Shown: positions 34,742-42,940 of the stretch, in pieces
How the letters are laid out: every line of letters starts with the position of its first letter
How positions within the stretch are numbered: the first letter of the stretch is position 1
Translations under genes and position numbers: made by a program
NCBI RefSeq assembly: GCF_009796285.1
Contig: NZ_CP047020.1
Span: 7,998,001 to 8,062,000 of the forward strand
Direction: 5' to 3'
Length of the DNA: 64,000 bases
From: Streptomyces broussonetiae
Lineage (GTDB): Bacteria > Actinomycetota > Actinomycetes > Streptomycetales > Streptomycetaceae
The notes under the pieces: generated by a model
What the model saw: the letters and a program-made list of their open reading frames with translations, nothing else
The model's database searches: none
What the model was told of the DNA's origin: nothing

Positions 34742-34909
34742 CGGGTTCTCTCCTGCTCGGGGTCTGGTGCTCGCACGGGCCCTGCGCGCCGGAGGTGGTC
34801 CGGCGACTGCTCGGCCCGGGAGCGGACGGGGCGATGCCGAGTCCGGCGGGCGGGCGCGGCAAGCGAGTGGCCGCGCGGCCGGGGCTGGGTCGGCCGGATC
34901 GGGCGACGC

Positions 34910-36205
34910 TCAGTCCTCGGGTGGTTCCCGCAACTGCCGGGGCAGTAAAGCGGCCTCGAGTGCGGGTACGTCGAAGGGGTCGAAATGGATCCGCTCCTGC
35001 GGGATACCCTGCCGGGCCAGGGTGGCGCTGGCCTGCGTGACCATGTCCACCGGCCCGGAGAGGAACGCCTCGTGCCGGTACCACGGCCCGAACTCGTTCA
35101 GCACCCGTGGCAGGGTGCCCTCCAGCCCCGCAATACGCTCGTGCGACACCGCGGCCCGCACGGACAGCCAGTGGTGCCGCTGGGACATCCTGAGCATGTC
35201 GTCGAGGCCGTACAGCTCCTCGGCGGTCCGCGCGCCGACGAAGACGTCGACGTAGCGTTCCGTCCCGATGCGGGCCGCGTCCTCGACCAGGGCCTTGATG
35301 GGTGCCATGCCGGTCCCGCCGGCCACGCACACCAGATCCCGCTCGGCGCGCGGGTCGAGCGTCATGTCGCCCTGAGCGGGTCCGAGCCGCACCATGTCCC
35401 CGGGCTTGGCGCCGTAGACCAGGCCCTGGCTGACCTGGCCCTGGGCGACCGCGCGCACGTGGAAGGTCACGGTGTTGTCCGGTCGCGGTGCGTGCGCGGG
35501 CGAGTAGTAGCGCCACGCCTTGGGGTGCCAGGGCGTCTCCACGCTCGCGTACTGGCCCGCCGTGTACGGGTAGGGCGCGTCGGGCCGCACGGTGATTTCC
35601 GCGATGCCGTGGCCGCGGTGCAGGTGGTGGATGATCTCCGCCTCCCACACCGCGGGCGCCGTGCGGGCGTCCTCCGCCGCCGCGTGCATCATCACCTGGG
35701 CGACGACGCCGTATCCGTGCGTCCATGCGGCGGCCAGTTCCGGGCTCCACGCCGGGCCTGCGTAGCGGGCCAGGGAGGCGAGCAGGCACTCGCCCACCGC
35801 GGGGTAGTGGCCGTCCAGCGCCCCGAACTTGCGGTGGTCGCGGCCGAGCCGGCCGCAGAACCGGATCAGGTTCTCCGGGTCGTCGACGAGGTCGACGATC
35901 TGCAGCAGCCCGCGCAGCAACCGGTCGCGCTGCACGTCCAGGTTGTCCGGGAAGAGCCCGCGCACCTCGGGGTGGCGTGCGAACAGAATGGCGTAGAAAT
36001 ACACCGTCATGTCCGCTGCGTGCGGGCCGACCACGGTCACGCTTGCGCGCATCAGGGCGATCTCCTCCGCGGTCAGCGGCACGAGGTCCGGCAGCGGACT
36101 CGGCGCCGGGGGTGAGGGAGCGGCAGGAGGCGCTGCTGATTCCGGTGACTGCGCCGTGGCATCCGCTGCGTCACGGCGTCCTCGCGACGCTCGGGAGAAA
36201 ATCAC
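34910..36205 (-). CDS. Flavohaemoglobin (globin plus FAD/NAD reductase)
   Basis: A 431-residue protein. After a Pro/Ala-rich leader of about 45 residues comes a globin domain (LTAEEIALMRASV, YFYAILFARHPEVRGLFP, with proximal-His region WTHGYG) and then a ferredoxin-reductase-like FAD domain (YTAGQYASVETPWHPKAWRYYS) and an NAD domain (CVAGGTGMAPIKAL). It can oxidise NO to nitrate and may reduce the neighbouring NOS. The GTG at 36205 follows GGGAGG; an internal start after the leader cannot be excluded. Leu420 is encoded by TTA (34946-34948), a rare codon in this genus. It shares the strand with NOS and is probably its upstream operon partner. Confidence 0.87.
   Translation of the reverse strand: MIFSRASRGRRDAADATAQSPESAAPPAAPSPPAPSPLPDLVPLTAEEIALMRASVTVVGPHAADMTVYFYAILFARHPEVRGLFPDNLDVQRDRLLRGLLQIVDLVDDPENLIRFCGRLGRDHRKFGALDGHYPAVGECLLASLARYAGPAWSPELAAAWTHGYGVVAQVMMHAAAEDARTAPAVWEAEIIHHLHRGHGIAEITVRPDAPYPYTAGQYASVETPWHPKAWRYYSPAHAPRPDNTVTFHVRAVAQGQVSQGLVYGAKPGDMVRLGPAQGDMTLDPRAERDLVCVAGGTGMAPIKALVEDAARIGTERYVDVFVGARTAEELYGLDDMLRMSQRHHWLSVRAAVSHERIAGLEGTLPRVLNEFGPWYRHEAFLSGPVDMVTQASATLARQGIPQERIHFDPFDVPALEAALLPRQLREPPED
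34946..34948 (-). promoter_or_regulatory. TTA leucine codon in the flavohaemoglobin gene
   Basis: The minus-strand codon 420 of 431 is TTA. It makes full-length translation depend on the bldA tRNA in Streptomyces. Its late position means that ribosomes would stall only eleven codons before the stop. Confidence 0.55.
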
Positions 36206-36330
36206 CGGGCGCCTCCCGCTTCAGATTGAATCGTCATCACCATGAGGGAAATTCAGTGTCAGAGCAGTGGGGAGCGGGGACCGCCACGACCGCTGCACAA
36301 CCGGTCGCGACTGCCCGGGACAGGCCGATG

Positions 36331-36357
36331 ACCGGCACGGGGTTCCGCTGTGCCGGT
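36331..36357 (-). repeat. Inverted repeat in the presumed flavohaemoglobin leader
   Basis: Perfect eight-base arms ACCGGCAC (36331-36338) and GTGCCGGT (36350-36357) around an 11-base spacer, about 130 bases upstream of the flavohaemoglobin start. It may be an operator for an NO- or redox-responsive regulator, or an RNA hairpin in a long leader. Confidence 0.35.
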
Positions 36358-36517
36358 TGCCCACCCTGCACCCAGAAAGGGTCCGCCATTCGGCTGTGGC
36401 GCCGTCACGATACGACGCCAGGGTTCAACTCGGCCGCACATCGGCGACTTGGGAATGGACGGGGCGGAACTCCCTGGGACGTCCTGCCGCTCGGTGGCGA
36501 TCGGCAGGAACGCATTC

Positions 36518-36545
36518 ACCCTAATACACAATCTTCACCCGTCAA
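36518..36545 (-). promoter_or_regulatory. Promoter-like site toward flavohaemoglobin/NOS
   Basis: On the minus strand TTGACG (36545-36540) and TAGGGT (36523-36518) are separated by 16 bases and fit the vegetative Streptomyces pattern. Transcription would begin about 300 bases before the flavohaemoglobin start, giving a long leader that includes the hairpin at 36331-36357. Confidence 0.35.
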
Positions 36546-36767
36546 CCAAAGGATAGGCACGACCTCGCCGCCACTCGCGCGCTTTCGCCCCGCGGGCCGG
36601 TCTGCGAGGCGTGGGTTCGGCGCCGAGGAGGGGAGGTCGATGCAGAACCGACCGGATAAACCGTGTGGAACCGGCCGGAATCAGGCTGCGGTGCGGCAGC
36701 CCGGCAACTTCGCGAAATTCGCGTCCGCTTCTGCCGGTGACGTGTCGAAGCCCACTCCGCATTGCCA

Positions 36768-36789
36768 CCCGAAACCCGTCGGTTTCGGG
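36768..36789. repeat. Tight hairpin, nine-base stem with tetraloop
   Basis: CCCGAAACC (36768-36776), loop CGTC, GGTTTCGGG (36781-36789): a perfect stem in the long intergenic region. No gene ends right before it on the plus strand. It could terminate a small RNA, or act as an attenuator or binding site. Confidence 0.4.
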
Positions 36790-36977
36790 AGCTGCAGTGT
36801 ATTCAGAAGGCATGGCTCATGACAGCGTAATACCGTGTGAATTCGCCGAGCTGAATGTGATCTCTGTCGGTAAATCCGGATAACCGGGGCACTCGGGTTC
36901 CGGGCTGCGGCCCTGCTCCGGGAATACCCTGCGCTCCGGCGGACCAGCGTCTGTACCAGCAGCCGGAGGGTGTTACC

Positions 36978-37634
36978 TCACGCGCGGGTGAAGGCCGGCT
37001 GCGCGAGGTCGGCCACCCGTGTGGGGCGGCCCAGGAGGGCCACCTCGCGGAACTGCCACAGCAGTGCGCCTGTCGGGGCGTGTACCACCATGCCCCGGCG
37101 CAGTGGCAGTTGGAGCAGCGGGCGGCCGTCGCCGTCGGTTCGCCAGCGAGGGATGTCCGGGTCGGTGAGCCGGCGCAGCGGGATGGGATGCAGTGAGTGG
37201 ACCTCGCGCCGGTCGCGTGTGAAGGTCACCGGCTCCCGCGGGATGACGACGACCGGCGTGATGACGAAACCGGAGTCGGTGACGAAGTCGTCGAGCAGCC
37301 CGGCCACCTCGCCGGGATCCGCGAGGACTCCCGTTTCCTCGGCCAGTTCCCGCAGCGCCGCCGCCACCGGAGTCTCGCCGTCGTCCAGCCGGCCACCGGG
37401 CAGCGCCCACTGACCGGCGTTTCGGCCGCGCGGGGCTCGCTTGATCAGCAGGACGTGGGCCCGGCCGCGGTGGGCGAAGAGAGTAAGGCAGACGCCGGCG
37501 CGCCGGGAGGCCTGTGATGCGGTGGCCTCGCGCCGTTCGAACACGGCCAGATTGGCCCGCACCCGGTCGGCGACCTCCCCCAGGGCAGAGGCCGTCGCGG
37601 TGGCGCCGAGCCCCTCAGGCATGGCTGCGTTCAC
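36978..37634 (-). CDS. Nudix hydrolase
   Basis: A 218-residue protein with a full Nudix box (GGRLDDGETPVAAALRELAEETGV-type pattern; G-x5-E-x7-R-E-L-x-E-E-T-G-V) after a typical lead-in strand (GQWALPGG). It hydrolyses a nucleoside diphosphate-linked compound; which one is not evident. The GTG at 37634 overlaps the end of the regulator gene by 20 bases; an ATG at 37622 is an alternative with eight bases of overlap. The two genes form one minus-strand unit, divergent from the acyl-CoA operon. Confidence 0.8.
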   Translation of the reverse strand: MNAAMPEGLGATATASALGEVADRVRANLAVFERREATASQASRRAGVCLTLFAHRGRAHVLLIKRAPRGRNAGQWALPGGRLDDGETPVAAALRELAEETGVLADPGEVAGLLDDFVTDSGFVITPVVVIPREPVTFTRDRREVHSLHPIPLRRLTDPDIPRWRTDGDGRPLLQLPLRRGMVVHAPTGALLWQFREVALLGRPTRVADLAQPAFTRA

Positions 37635-38502
37635 GGGTTCCCCCTGTCCGTGCGAGCAGTTCGCGCGCGATGAAGTCCACCAGGACCGTCCGCATCCGCT
37701 CGGCGGTCACCTGCGGAGCCCCGGTCAGTACCTGGATGGCCAGGCCGTCGGTGAGCGCGGTGATGCCGAGCGCGAGCTGCTCGGCGTCGGCGTCGGCACT
37801 GAACTCTCCCTGCCGTTGCCCCCTGCGGATGATCCTGACCACGGCCTCGCGCCAGCGGGCGTAGAAGTCGTTGTGGATGGCGCGCAGTTCGGGCCGCAAG
37901 GCCGTCTCCGTCCAGAACTGCAGCCACACCAGCCACTCGTCCCGGACCCGGCCCGGCGTGGGCAGTTGCATGTCGATGAGCCTGAGCAGGCGTTCGTGGG
38001 CGCTGTCCACGGCCCTGAGTTCGGCGCTCTGCCGCTCGAAGGCGCTGTGGACGCAGTGCAGCAGTGCCGCACTGAGCACGTCCTGCTTCGTGGGGAAGTA
38101 GTAGTGCACGGCACCGCTGCTGGTGCCGCACGCGCGGGCGATGTCAGCGATCCGCACGTCGTGGTAGCCGTGCTCGGAGATCAGTTTCCAGGCCGCCTCG
38201 AGGAATTCGGTGCGCCGGCGTTCGTCGCCCGCCTGCTCGGCCGGCGCCGCTTGTCCCCCCGGCTCGGCGGGCCGCCGCTCGGCCGCCGCACGCGGTCCCG
38301 TGCCCCGGCCGTACACCAGCCAGTCCACGGTGACGCCGCCCGCCGCGGCGATGGCCGACAACTCCTTGGCCGTGAAGCGGCGGCTGCCCTGAAGCGACTT
38401 GGAGAGCTTGGTCGGCTCCAGGCCGATGCGTGCGGCGAACTCCCGGTGTGTGTCCGCGACCGATGCGATCACGCTGCGCACGCGCTGCGCTGTGTCGTCC
38501 AT
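37615..38502 (-). CDS. XRE-TetR fusion transcription regulator
   Basis: A 295-residue regulator with two DNA-binding modules. Residues about 1-65 resemble a Cro/XRE helix-turn-helix (FAARIGLEPTKLSKSLQGSRRFT, then VDWLVYGRG). After a Pro/Ala-rich linker, residues about 95-295 form a TetR-type repressor with helix-turn-helix IADIARACGTSSGAVHYYFPTK and a C-terminal ligand domain. It is divergent from the acyl-CoA operon, and two inverted repeats lie in the 234-base gap, so it probably represses that operon in response to a CoA ester or its precursor. ATG 38502 is the start giving the complete XRE domain. Confidence 0.82.
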   Translation of the reverse strand: MDDTAQRVRSVIASVADTHREFAARIGLEPTKLSKSLQGSRRFTAKELSAIAAAGGVTVDWLVYGRGTGPRAAAERRPAEPGGQAAPAEQAGDERRRTEFLEAAWKLISEHGYHDVRIADIARACGTSSGAVHYYFPTKQDVLSAALLHCVHSAFERQSAELRAVDSAHERLLRLIDMQLPTPGRVRDEWLVWLQFWTETALRPELRAIHNDFYARWREAVVRIIRRGQRQGEFSADADAEQLALGITALTDGLAIQVLTGAPQVTAERMRTVLVDFIARELLARTGGTRERSHA

Positions 38503-38548
38503 GCTCCCCAAGCGTAGGCCTCCGTTGCGTAAATCGCAATACCGCTGG

Positions 38549-38568
38549 TGTGTGCCGGGGCGCACACA
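38549..38568. promoter_or_regulatory. Inverted repeat, candidate operator of the XRE-TetR regulator
   Basis: TGTGTGC (38549-38555), six-base spacer, GCACACA (38562-38568). It lies 47 bases upstream of the regulator start, where autoregulation would be expected. Confidence 0.4.
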
Positions 38569-38593
38569 ATGCCTGCACGATCAGAGAAACCGC

Positions 38594-38607
38594 AGGTTGT
38601 ACAACCT
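38594..38607. promoter_or_regulatory. Perfect 14-bp palindrome next to a -35 element
   Basis: AGGTTGTACAACCT is a perfect palindrome that ends one base before TTGACA at 38609-38614. TTGACA is the best -35 match in the region and points to the acyl-CoA operon, though the -10 part (around 38632) is weak. A protein bound here would touch the polymerase. Confidence 0.5.
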
Positions 38608-38608
38608 A

Positions 38609-38638
38609 TTGACAGCGCTCGTACGGCATCTCAGAGTG
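38609..38638 (+). promoter_or_regulatory. Possible promoter of the acyl-CoA operon
   Basis: TTGACA at 38609-38614 is a perfect -35. At 17 bases' spacing the -10 reads CAGAGT, a poor match that keeps only the second and last bases of TATAAT. This fits a regulated promoter. The first gene starts about 100 bases downstream. Confidence 0.35.
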
Positions 38639-38736
38639 AGGGCAATTCCCGACCGACGCATCAGTTAGTCGACGTCCCGGGCACGGATCCCCGTCATGGT
38701 TCCGCATGCCCTGATCCCGGCAGGAAAGAGAGCACC

Positions 38737-39633
38737 GTGGGGACGACACCACTGCGCCCTGATGTGCACGACGGCAAGGTCGTGCTGATCACGGGCGGGG
38801 GCACCGGCATCGGCCGCGCCATCGCCGCCGACTTCGCCGCCTGCGGGGCGAAGGTCGTGGTCTGCGGCCGCCGCCCCGGTCCGCTGGAGGAGGTACGCGC
38901 CGAGATCGAGACCGCCGGCGGTACCTGTCTGACCGTCCCCGCGAACATCCGCGAGGAGGGCGCGGCCACCCGGGTCGTGGACGCCGCCCTGGCGGCGTTC
39001 GGCCGTATCGACGTGCTCGTCAACAGCGCCGGCGGCCAGTTCACCGCCCCTGCCGAGGAGATCACCCCAAGGGGCTGGCGCGCGGTGCACGACCTCGCCG
39101 TGGACGCCGGCTGGGCCATGACCCGCGAGGTCGCGATCCGCTCGATGATCCCGAACCGGTCCGGCGCCGTGTTCTTCATGGCGTTCTCCCCGCGCCGCGG
39201 CATCCCCGGCATGGTGCACGCCACCTCCGCACGCGCCGCCCTGGAGAACCTCGCCGCCGGACTGTCCCTGGAGTGGAGCCGCTACGGCATCCGCACCGTG
39301 TGCGTCGCCCCCGGCACCATCGCCACCGAGGGGATGGCGGCCGCGTACGGCGACGAGGACCGCCGCACCTGGGAGCAGGCCGTCCCGCTCGGCCGGCTGG
39401 GCCGCCCGGAGGAGGTCTCCGGGCTTGTGTCCTTCCTCGCCTCCCCGGGCGGCTCGTACGTCACCGGCACGACCGTCGTCGTCGACGGCGGCGTGGACGC
39501 CTGGGGCACCGGCCACCCGGCCCCGGACCTGGCGGTCCGCACGCCCGGCGCCCCGAAATCGCCCGGCGCCCTCGACGCGCCGCACACCCCCGGTTCCCCG
39601 AACAGCCCGGACGCCCTGGAGATCGCCCCGTGA
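38737..39633 (+). CDS. SDR of the dienoyl-/trans-2-enoyl-CoA reductase type
   Basis: A 298-residue SDR. The cofactor motif TGGGTGIG and NSAGG are present. In place of the YxxxK site it has FSPRRGIPGMVHATSARAALENL, the pattern found in DECR/PECR-type enoyl-CoA reductases, whose catalytic Tyr lies elsewhere. The C-terminal 35 residues are a Pro/Ala/Ser-rich tail with repeated P-G-A/P-N-S units beyond the SDR core. The GTG at 38737 follows AGGAAAGAG. It is first in the acyl-CoA operon and overlaps the next gene as GTGA. It probably handles an unsaturated or branched acyl-CoA. Confidence 0.77.
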   Translation: MGTTPLRPDVHDGKVVLITGGGTGIGRAIAADFAACGAKVVVCGRRPGPLEEVRAEIETAGGTCLTVPANIREEGAATRVVDAALAAFGRIDVLVNSAGGQFTAPAEEITPRGWRAVHDLAVDAGWAMTREVAIRSMIPNRSGAVFFMAFSPRRGIPGMVHATSARAALENLAAGLSLEWSRYGIRTVCVAPGTIATEGMAAAYGDEDRRTWEQAVPLGRLGRPEEVSGLVSFLASPGGSYVTGTTVVVDGGVDAWGTGHPAPDLAVRTPGAPKSPGALDAPHTPGSPNSPDALEIAP

Positions 39634-41723
39634 CCCTCACACTCCCCGACGGCACGGCCGCACCCGCCGACGCCGCCCGTGACCTGTCCGCGCTCTTCGA
39701 CCCGGCCTCGGTCGCCGTCATCGGAGCCAGCAACGACCAGACCAAGTACGGAAACTGGATCGCGGTCCAGGCGCTGCGCGGGGACCGGCGGCGCCCGGTC
39801 CACCTGGTCAACCGGCGCGGCGAACCCGTGCTGGGCCGCCCCGTCCACCGTCGCGCCGTCGACGCGCCGGGCGGCGTGGACCTCGCCGTGATCGCCGTGC
39901 CCGCCGCGGGGTTCGCCGACGCCGTGGACGACGCCCTCGCCGCCGGCGCCCGGGCGATCGTCGGCATCACCGCGGGCTTCGCCGAGCTCGGCGAGGAGGG
40001 CCGGCAGCGCGAGTCGGCCCTGGCCGCGCGTATCCGGCAGGCGGGCGCGGTCCTGCTCGGCCCGAACTGCCTCGGCGTGCTCGACACCACCAGCGGGCTG
40101 CGCCTCGCCTCCAACGACATGCCCGCAGGGCCCGTCGGGTTCATCTCCCAGAGCGGCAACATGGCCCTCGAACTCGGCCGCCACCTGGAGCGGGACGGTC
40201 TCGGCTTCTCCCGGTTCGCCTCCCTCGGCAACCAGGCCGACCTCACCGCCGCCGACCTCATCCACGGCTACACCGCACACGACGGCACCGAGCTGATCGC
40301 GCTGTACTGCGAGGACTTCGGTGACGGACGGGCCTTCGCCCGTGCCGCCGCCGACGCCGTAGGGGCCGGGAAGCCCGTCGTTCTTCTCACGGTCGGCGCC
40401 GGGCAGGCCTCCATGCGCGGCGCCCGCTCCCACACCGGAGCGCTCACCAGCGACCTTGCGGTCATCGACGCAGCGTGCCGGGCCGCGGGCGTGGACCGCG
40501 TCGCCAGCGTCGCCGAACTCGCCCACCTGCTCGGGGCACTGCACCGCAACCGCCGGGGCGGCGGACGCCGCGTCGCCGTCATCGCGGACGGCGGCGGTCA
40601 CGCCTCCCTCGCCAGCGACCTCGCCGAGGCACACGGTCTGGTCGTCCCCGAGTTCGGCGCCTCTCTCACCTCCGCCCTGGCCGCCGAGCTGCCACCCTCC
40701 GCGGGCACCACCAACCCGGTCGACCTGGCCGGGGCGGGGGAGCAGGACATCACCTCCTTCGGCCGGGTCCTCGACCTGGCGCTGAGCGCCGACGAGGTCG
40801 ACGCCGTCCTGGTCACCGGCTACTTCGGCGGCTACGGAGGCTACGGCGAGGCGCTCGCGAACGCCGAGAGGGCCACCGCCCGTGTGATGGCCGAACACGT
40901 CCGCGCCCACGGCAAGCCCGTCGCCGTCCACACGATGTACGCGGAGCGGCCCGCCGCCACGGAACTCAAGGACCAGGGCGTCTGCGTCTTCGGCGCGGTG
41001 GAGCACGCGGCCGGGGTCCTCGGCCGGATCGCCGAACGCTCCGAGCGGCCCGCCCCCCGGGTGCCCGCCCTGCCCAATCCCGCGGCACCCGCCACGGCCG
41101 ACGACTACTGGACCGCACGCGAACTGCTGCGCAACGTCGGGCTCCCGTTCCCCGCCGCCCGCCTGGTGCACACCGAGGACGAGGCGGCCACGGCCGCCCG
41201 GGAGATCGGCGGGCCCGTCGTACTCAAGGCCATGGGCCTGCTGCACAAGTCCGACGCGGGCGGCGTCGCGCTCGGCCTCGCCGACGAAACCGGCGTACGG
41301 GCCGCGCACGCCGACATGACGCGCCGCCTCGCCCCGCCCGGCTACTGCGTCGAGGCCATGGCCGACACGACGGACGGCGTCGAACTCATCGTCGGCGTCC
41401 GCCGCGACCCCCGCTTCGGTCCCGTCGCGCTCGTCGGTCTCGGCGGCGTCTTCACCGAAGTGCTGCGCGACGTCCGGCTCGCGCTGGCGCCCGTCACCGC
41501 GGCCGAGGCCGAGTCCCTGCTGGCCCGTCTGACCGCCGCACCCCTGCTGCACGGCACCCGCGGGCGGCCCGCCGTGGACGTCGCGGCCGCCGCCCGGGCG
41601 GTCGAGGCCATCACGGCCGTCGCCGCCGCACACCCCGAGATCGACGAGCTGGAGGTAAACCCCCTGCTCGTCACCCCCGAGGGCTGCCTGGGCCTCGACG
41701 CCCGCCTCGTCCTCGGCTCCTGA
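39630..41723 (+). CDS. NDP-forming acyl-CoA synthetase
   Basis: A 697-residue enzyme that makes acyl-CoA from a carboxylate, CoA and ATP or GTP, with release of NDP. Domains in order: CoA-binding Rossmann (FDPASVAVIGASNDQ, about 20-130), succinyl-CoA-ligase-like domains (FISQSGNMALELG and the MRGARSHTGAL segment with the phospho-His, about 145-450), and a C-terminal ATP-grasp domain from about 475 (PVVLKAMGLLHKSDAGGVALG). This one-piece order is typical of actinobacterial pimeloyl/feruloyl/acetyl-CoA synthetases. The GTG overlaps the SDR stop (GTGA). It probably activates the acid imported by the operon's permease. Confidence 0.87.
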   Translation: MTLTLPDGTAAPADAARDLSALFDPASVAVIGASNDQTKYGNWIAVQALRGDRRRPVHLVNRRGEPVLGRPVHRRAVDAPGGVDLAVIAVPAAGFADAVDDALAAGARAIVGITAGFAELGEEGRQRESALAARIRQAGAVLLGPNCLGVLDTTSGLRLASNDMPAGPVGFISQSGNMALELGRHLERDGLGFSRFASLGNQADLTAADLIHGYTAHDGTELIALYCEDFGDGRAFARAAADAVGAGKPVVLLTVGAGQASMRGARSHTGALTSDLAVIDAACRAAGVDRVASVAELAHLLGALHRNRRGGGRRVAVIADGGGHASLASDLAEAHGLVVPEFGASLTSALAAELPPSAGTTNPVDLAGAGEQDITSFGRVLDLALSADEVDAVLVTGYFGGYGGYGEALANAERATARVMAEHVRAHGKPVAVHTMYAERPAATELKDQGVCVFGAVEHAAGVLGRIAERSERPAPRVPALPNPAAPATADDYWTARELLRNVGLPFPAARLVHTEDEAATAAREIGGPVVLKAMGLLHKSDAGGVALGLADETGVRAAHADMTRRLAPPGYCVEAMADTTDGVELIVGVRRDPRFGPVALVGLGGVFTEVLRDVRLALAPVTAAEAESLLARLTAAPLLHGTRGRPAVDVAAAARAVEAITAVAAAHPEIDELEVNPLLVTPEGCLGLDARLVLGS

Positions 41724-41758
41724 CCCGTCGTCACCCCACCTCACGAGGAGAGACCCGC

Positions 41759-42940
41759 ATGGACTTCGCCTACACCCCGCGCCTGACCGAACTCAAGGAA
41801 CGGGCCGCCGCACTCGCCGGCAAGATCATGATCCACGAGGACGCCTGCGAGGCCAACAACGGTCTGCCGTCCGAGGTGCTGCGCGGCATCCGCGACGAGG
41901 TGCTCGCCGACGGACTGCAGGCCGTCAACATGCCCACCGAGTGGGGCGGCGCCGGACTGAGCGTCCTGGAGCAGGTCGTCGTCCAGGAAGAGCTGGGCAA
42001 GCTCACCAACGCGCTGTGGGACACGGTGTGGCGGCCGGCCAACGCCCTGTCCGCCTGCACCCCCGCCCAGCGCGAGCGCTACCTCGTCCCCGACATCCTC
42101 GGACAGCGCCGTGACGCCGTCGCCATCACCGAGGCGGACGCCGGCTCCGACCCGCAGGGCATCGCCACCACCGCCACGCCGACCGCCGACGGCTACCGCA
42201 TCGACGGCGAGAAGTGGTTCGTCACGGTCGGCGACGCGGCCGACTTCTTCCTTGTCCTCGCCCTGGTCGGCGAGTACAGGGCACCCACCCTCCTCCTCGT
42301 CGACAAGGACCTGCCGGGCGTGCGCCTCAAGCGCGTCCCCCGCTACATGCACACCTTCGTCTACGAGCACCCCGAGTACGTCTTCGAGGGTGTCGAGGTC
42401 GGCAAGGACGCGGTGCTCGGCGAGATCGGCGGCGGCTACGACCTGACCCGCAGCTGGTTCACCGAGGAACGCCTGATGATCGGCGCCCGCACCGTCGGCG
42501 CCGCCGAACGCGCCCTGGCCCTGGCCACCGAGTGGGCCCGTGAACGCGTCCAGGGCGGACGGGCCCTCATCGAACGTCAGTTGATCCAGGGCATGCTCGC
42601 CGACTCGGCCGTCGACATCGCCGTCAACCGCGCATTCGTCCACCAGGTGGCCTGGGAGTTCGACCAGGGCGGCGACCGTAAGACGCTGCACGCCAAGGCG
42701 GCCATGGCCAAGCTGTCCGCCTCCGAGGCCGCGGGCCGTGTCGCCGACCGGGCCGTGCAGATCTTCGGTGGCCGCGGCTACATGCGCGACTACCCCGTCG
42801 AGCGGCTCTACCGCGAACTGCGTGTCGACCGCATCTGGGAGGGCACCTCCGAGATCCAGCGCCTGGTCATCGCCAACGAGATCGGCAAGCGCGGCCTCGG
42901 CATGCTCGACTTCCCGACGACCGGAAGCACCCGGGCGTGA
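41759..42940 (+). CDS. Acyl-CoA dehydrogenase
   Basis: A 393-residue FAD enzyme that introduces the alpha-beta double bond in an acyl-CoA. Recognisable parts are AITEADAGSDPQGI, the FAD/substrate segment VVTVG-like region around KWFVTVGDA, and the C-terminal QIFGGRGYMRDYPVERLYRELRVDRIWEGTSEIQR, in which the catalytic Glu is expected at WEGTSE. Length is standard. It starts at ATG 41759 behind GAGGAGAGA, 35 bases after the synthetase, and its stop overlaps the hydratase start (GTGA). Confidence 0.92.
   Translation: MDFAYTPRLTELKERAAALAGKIMIHEDACEANNGLPSEVLRGIRDEVLADGLQAVNMPTEWGGAGLSVLEQVVVQEELGKLTNALWDTVWRPANALSACTPAQRERYLVPDILGQRRDAVAITEADAGSDPQGIATTATPTADGYRIDGEKWFVTVGDAADFFLVLALVGEYRAPTLLLVDKDLPGVRLKRVPRYMHTFVYEHPEYVFEGVEVGKDAVLGEIGGGYDLTRSWFTEERLMIGARTVGAAERALALATEWARERVQGGRALIERQLIQGMLADSAVDIAVNRAFVHQVAWEFDQGGDRKTLHAKAAMAKLSASEAAGRVADRAVQIFGGRGYMRDYPVERLYRELRVDRIWEGTSEIQRLVIANEIGKRGLGMLDFPTTGSTRA

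Larger units (their letters stand above)
36206..36977. other. Long intergenic region without a convincing gene
   Basis: Short open frames occur on both strands but lack third-position G/C bias, domain similarity and good ribosome sites. The region holds the upstream sequences of the flavohaemoglobin gene, two hairpins (36331-36357 and 36768-36789) and a minus-strand promoter-like pair (36518-36545). Several parts are A/T-rich compared with the surroundings. A non-coding RNA or a long 5' leader is possible. Confidence 0.4.

Noticed and set aside
33315..35789. 824-codon minus-strand frame across NOS and flavohaemoglobin
   Set aside because: Out of frame with both well-supported genes on the same strand; Arg/Pro/Gly-rich shadow.
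33608..36205. NOS and flavohaemoglobin as firm members of the peptide cluster
   Set aside because: A phosphatase gene and convergent transcription lie between, and NOS is widespread in Streptomyces; only proximity supports it.
36641..36823. 60-codon ORF starting MQNRPDK
   Set aside because: No third-position G/C bias, no ribosome site, and overlap with the hairpin at 36768.
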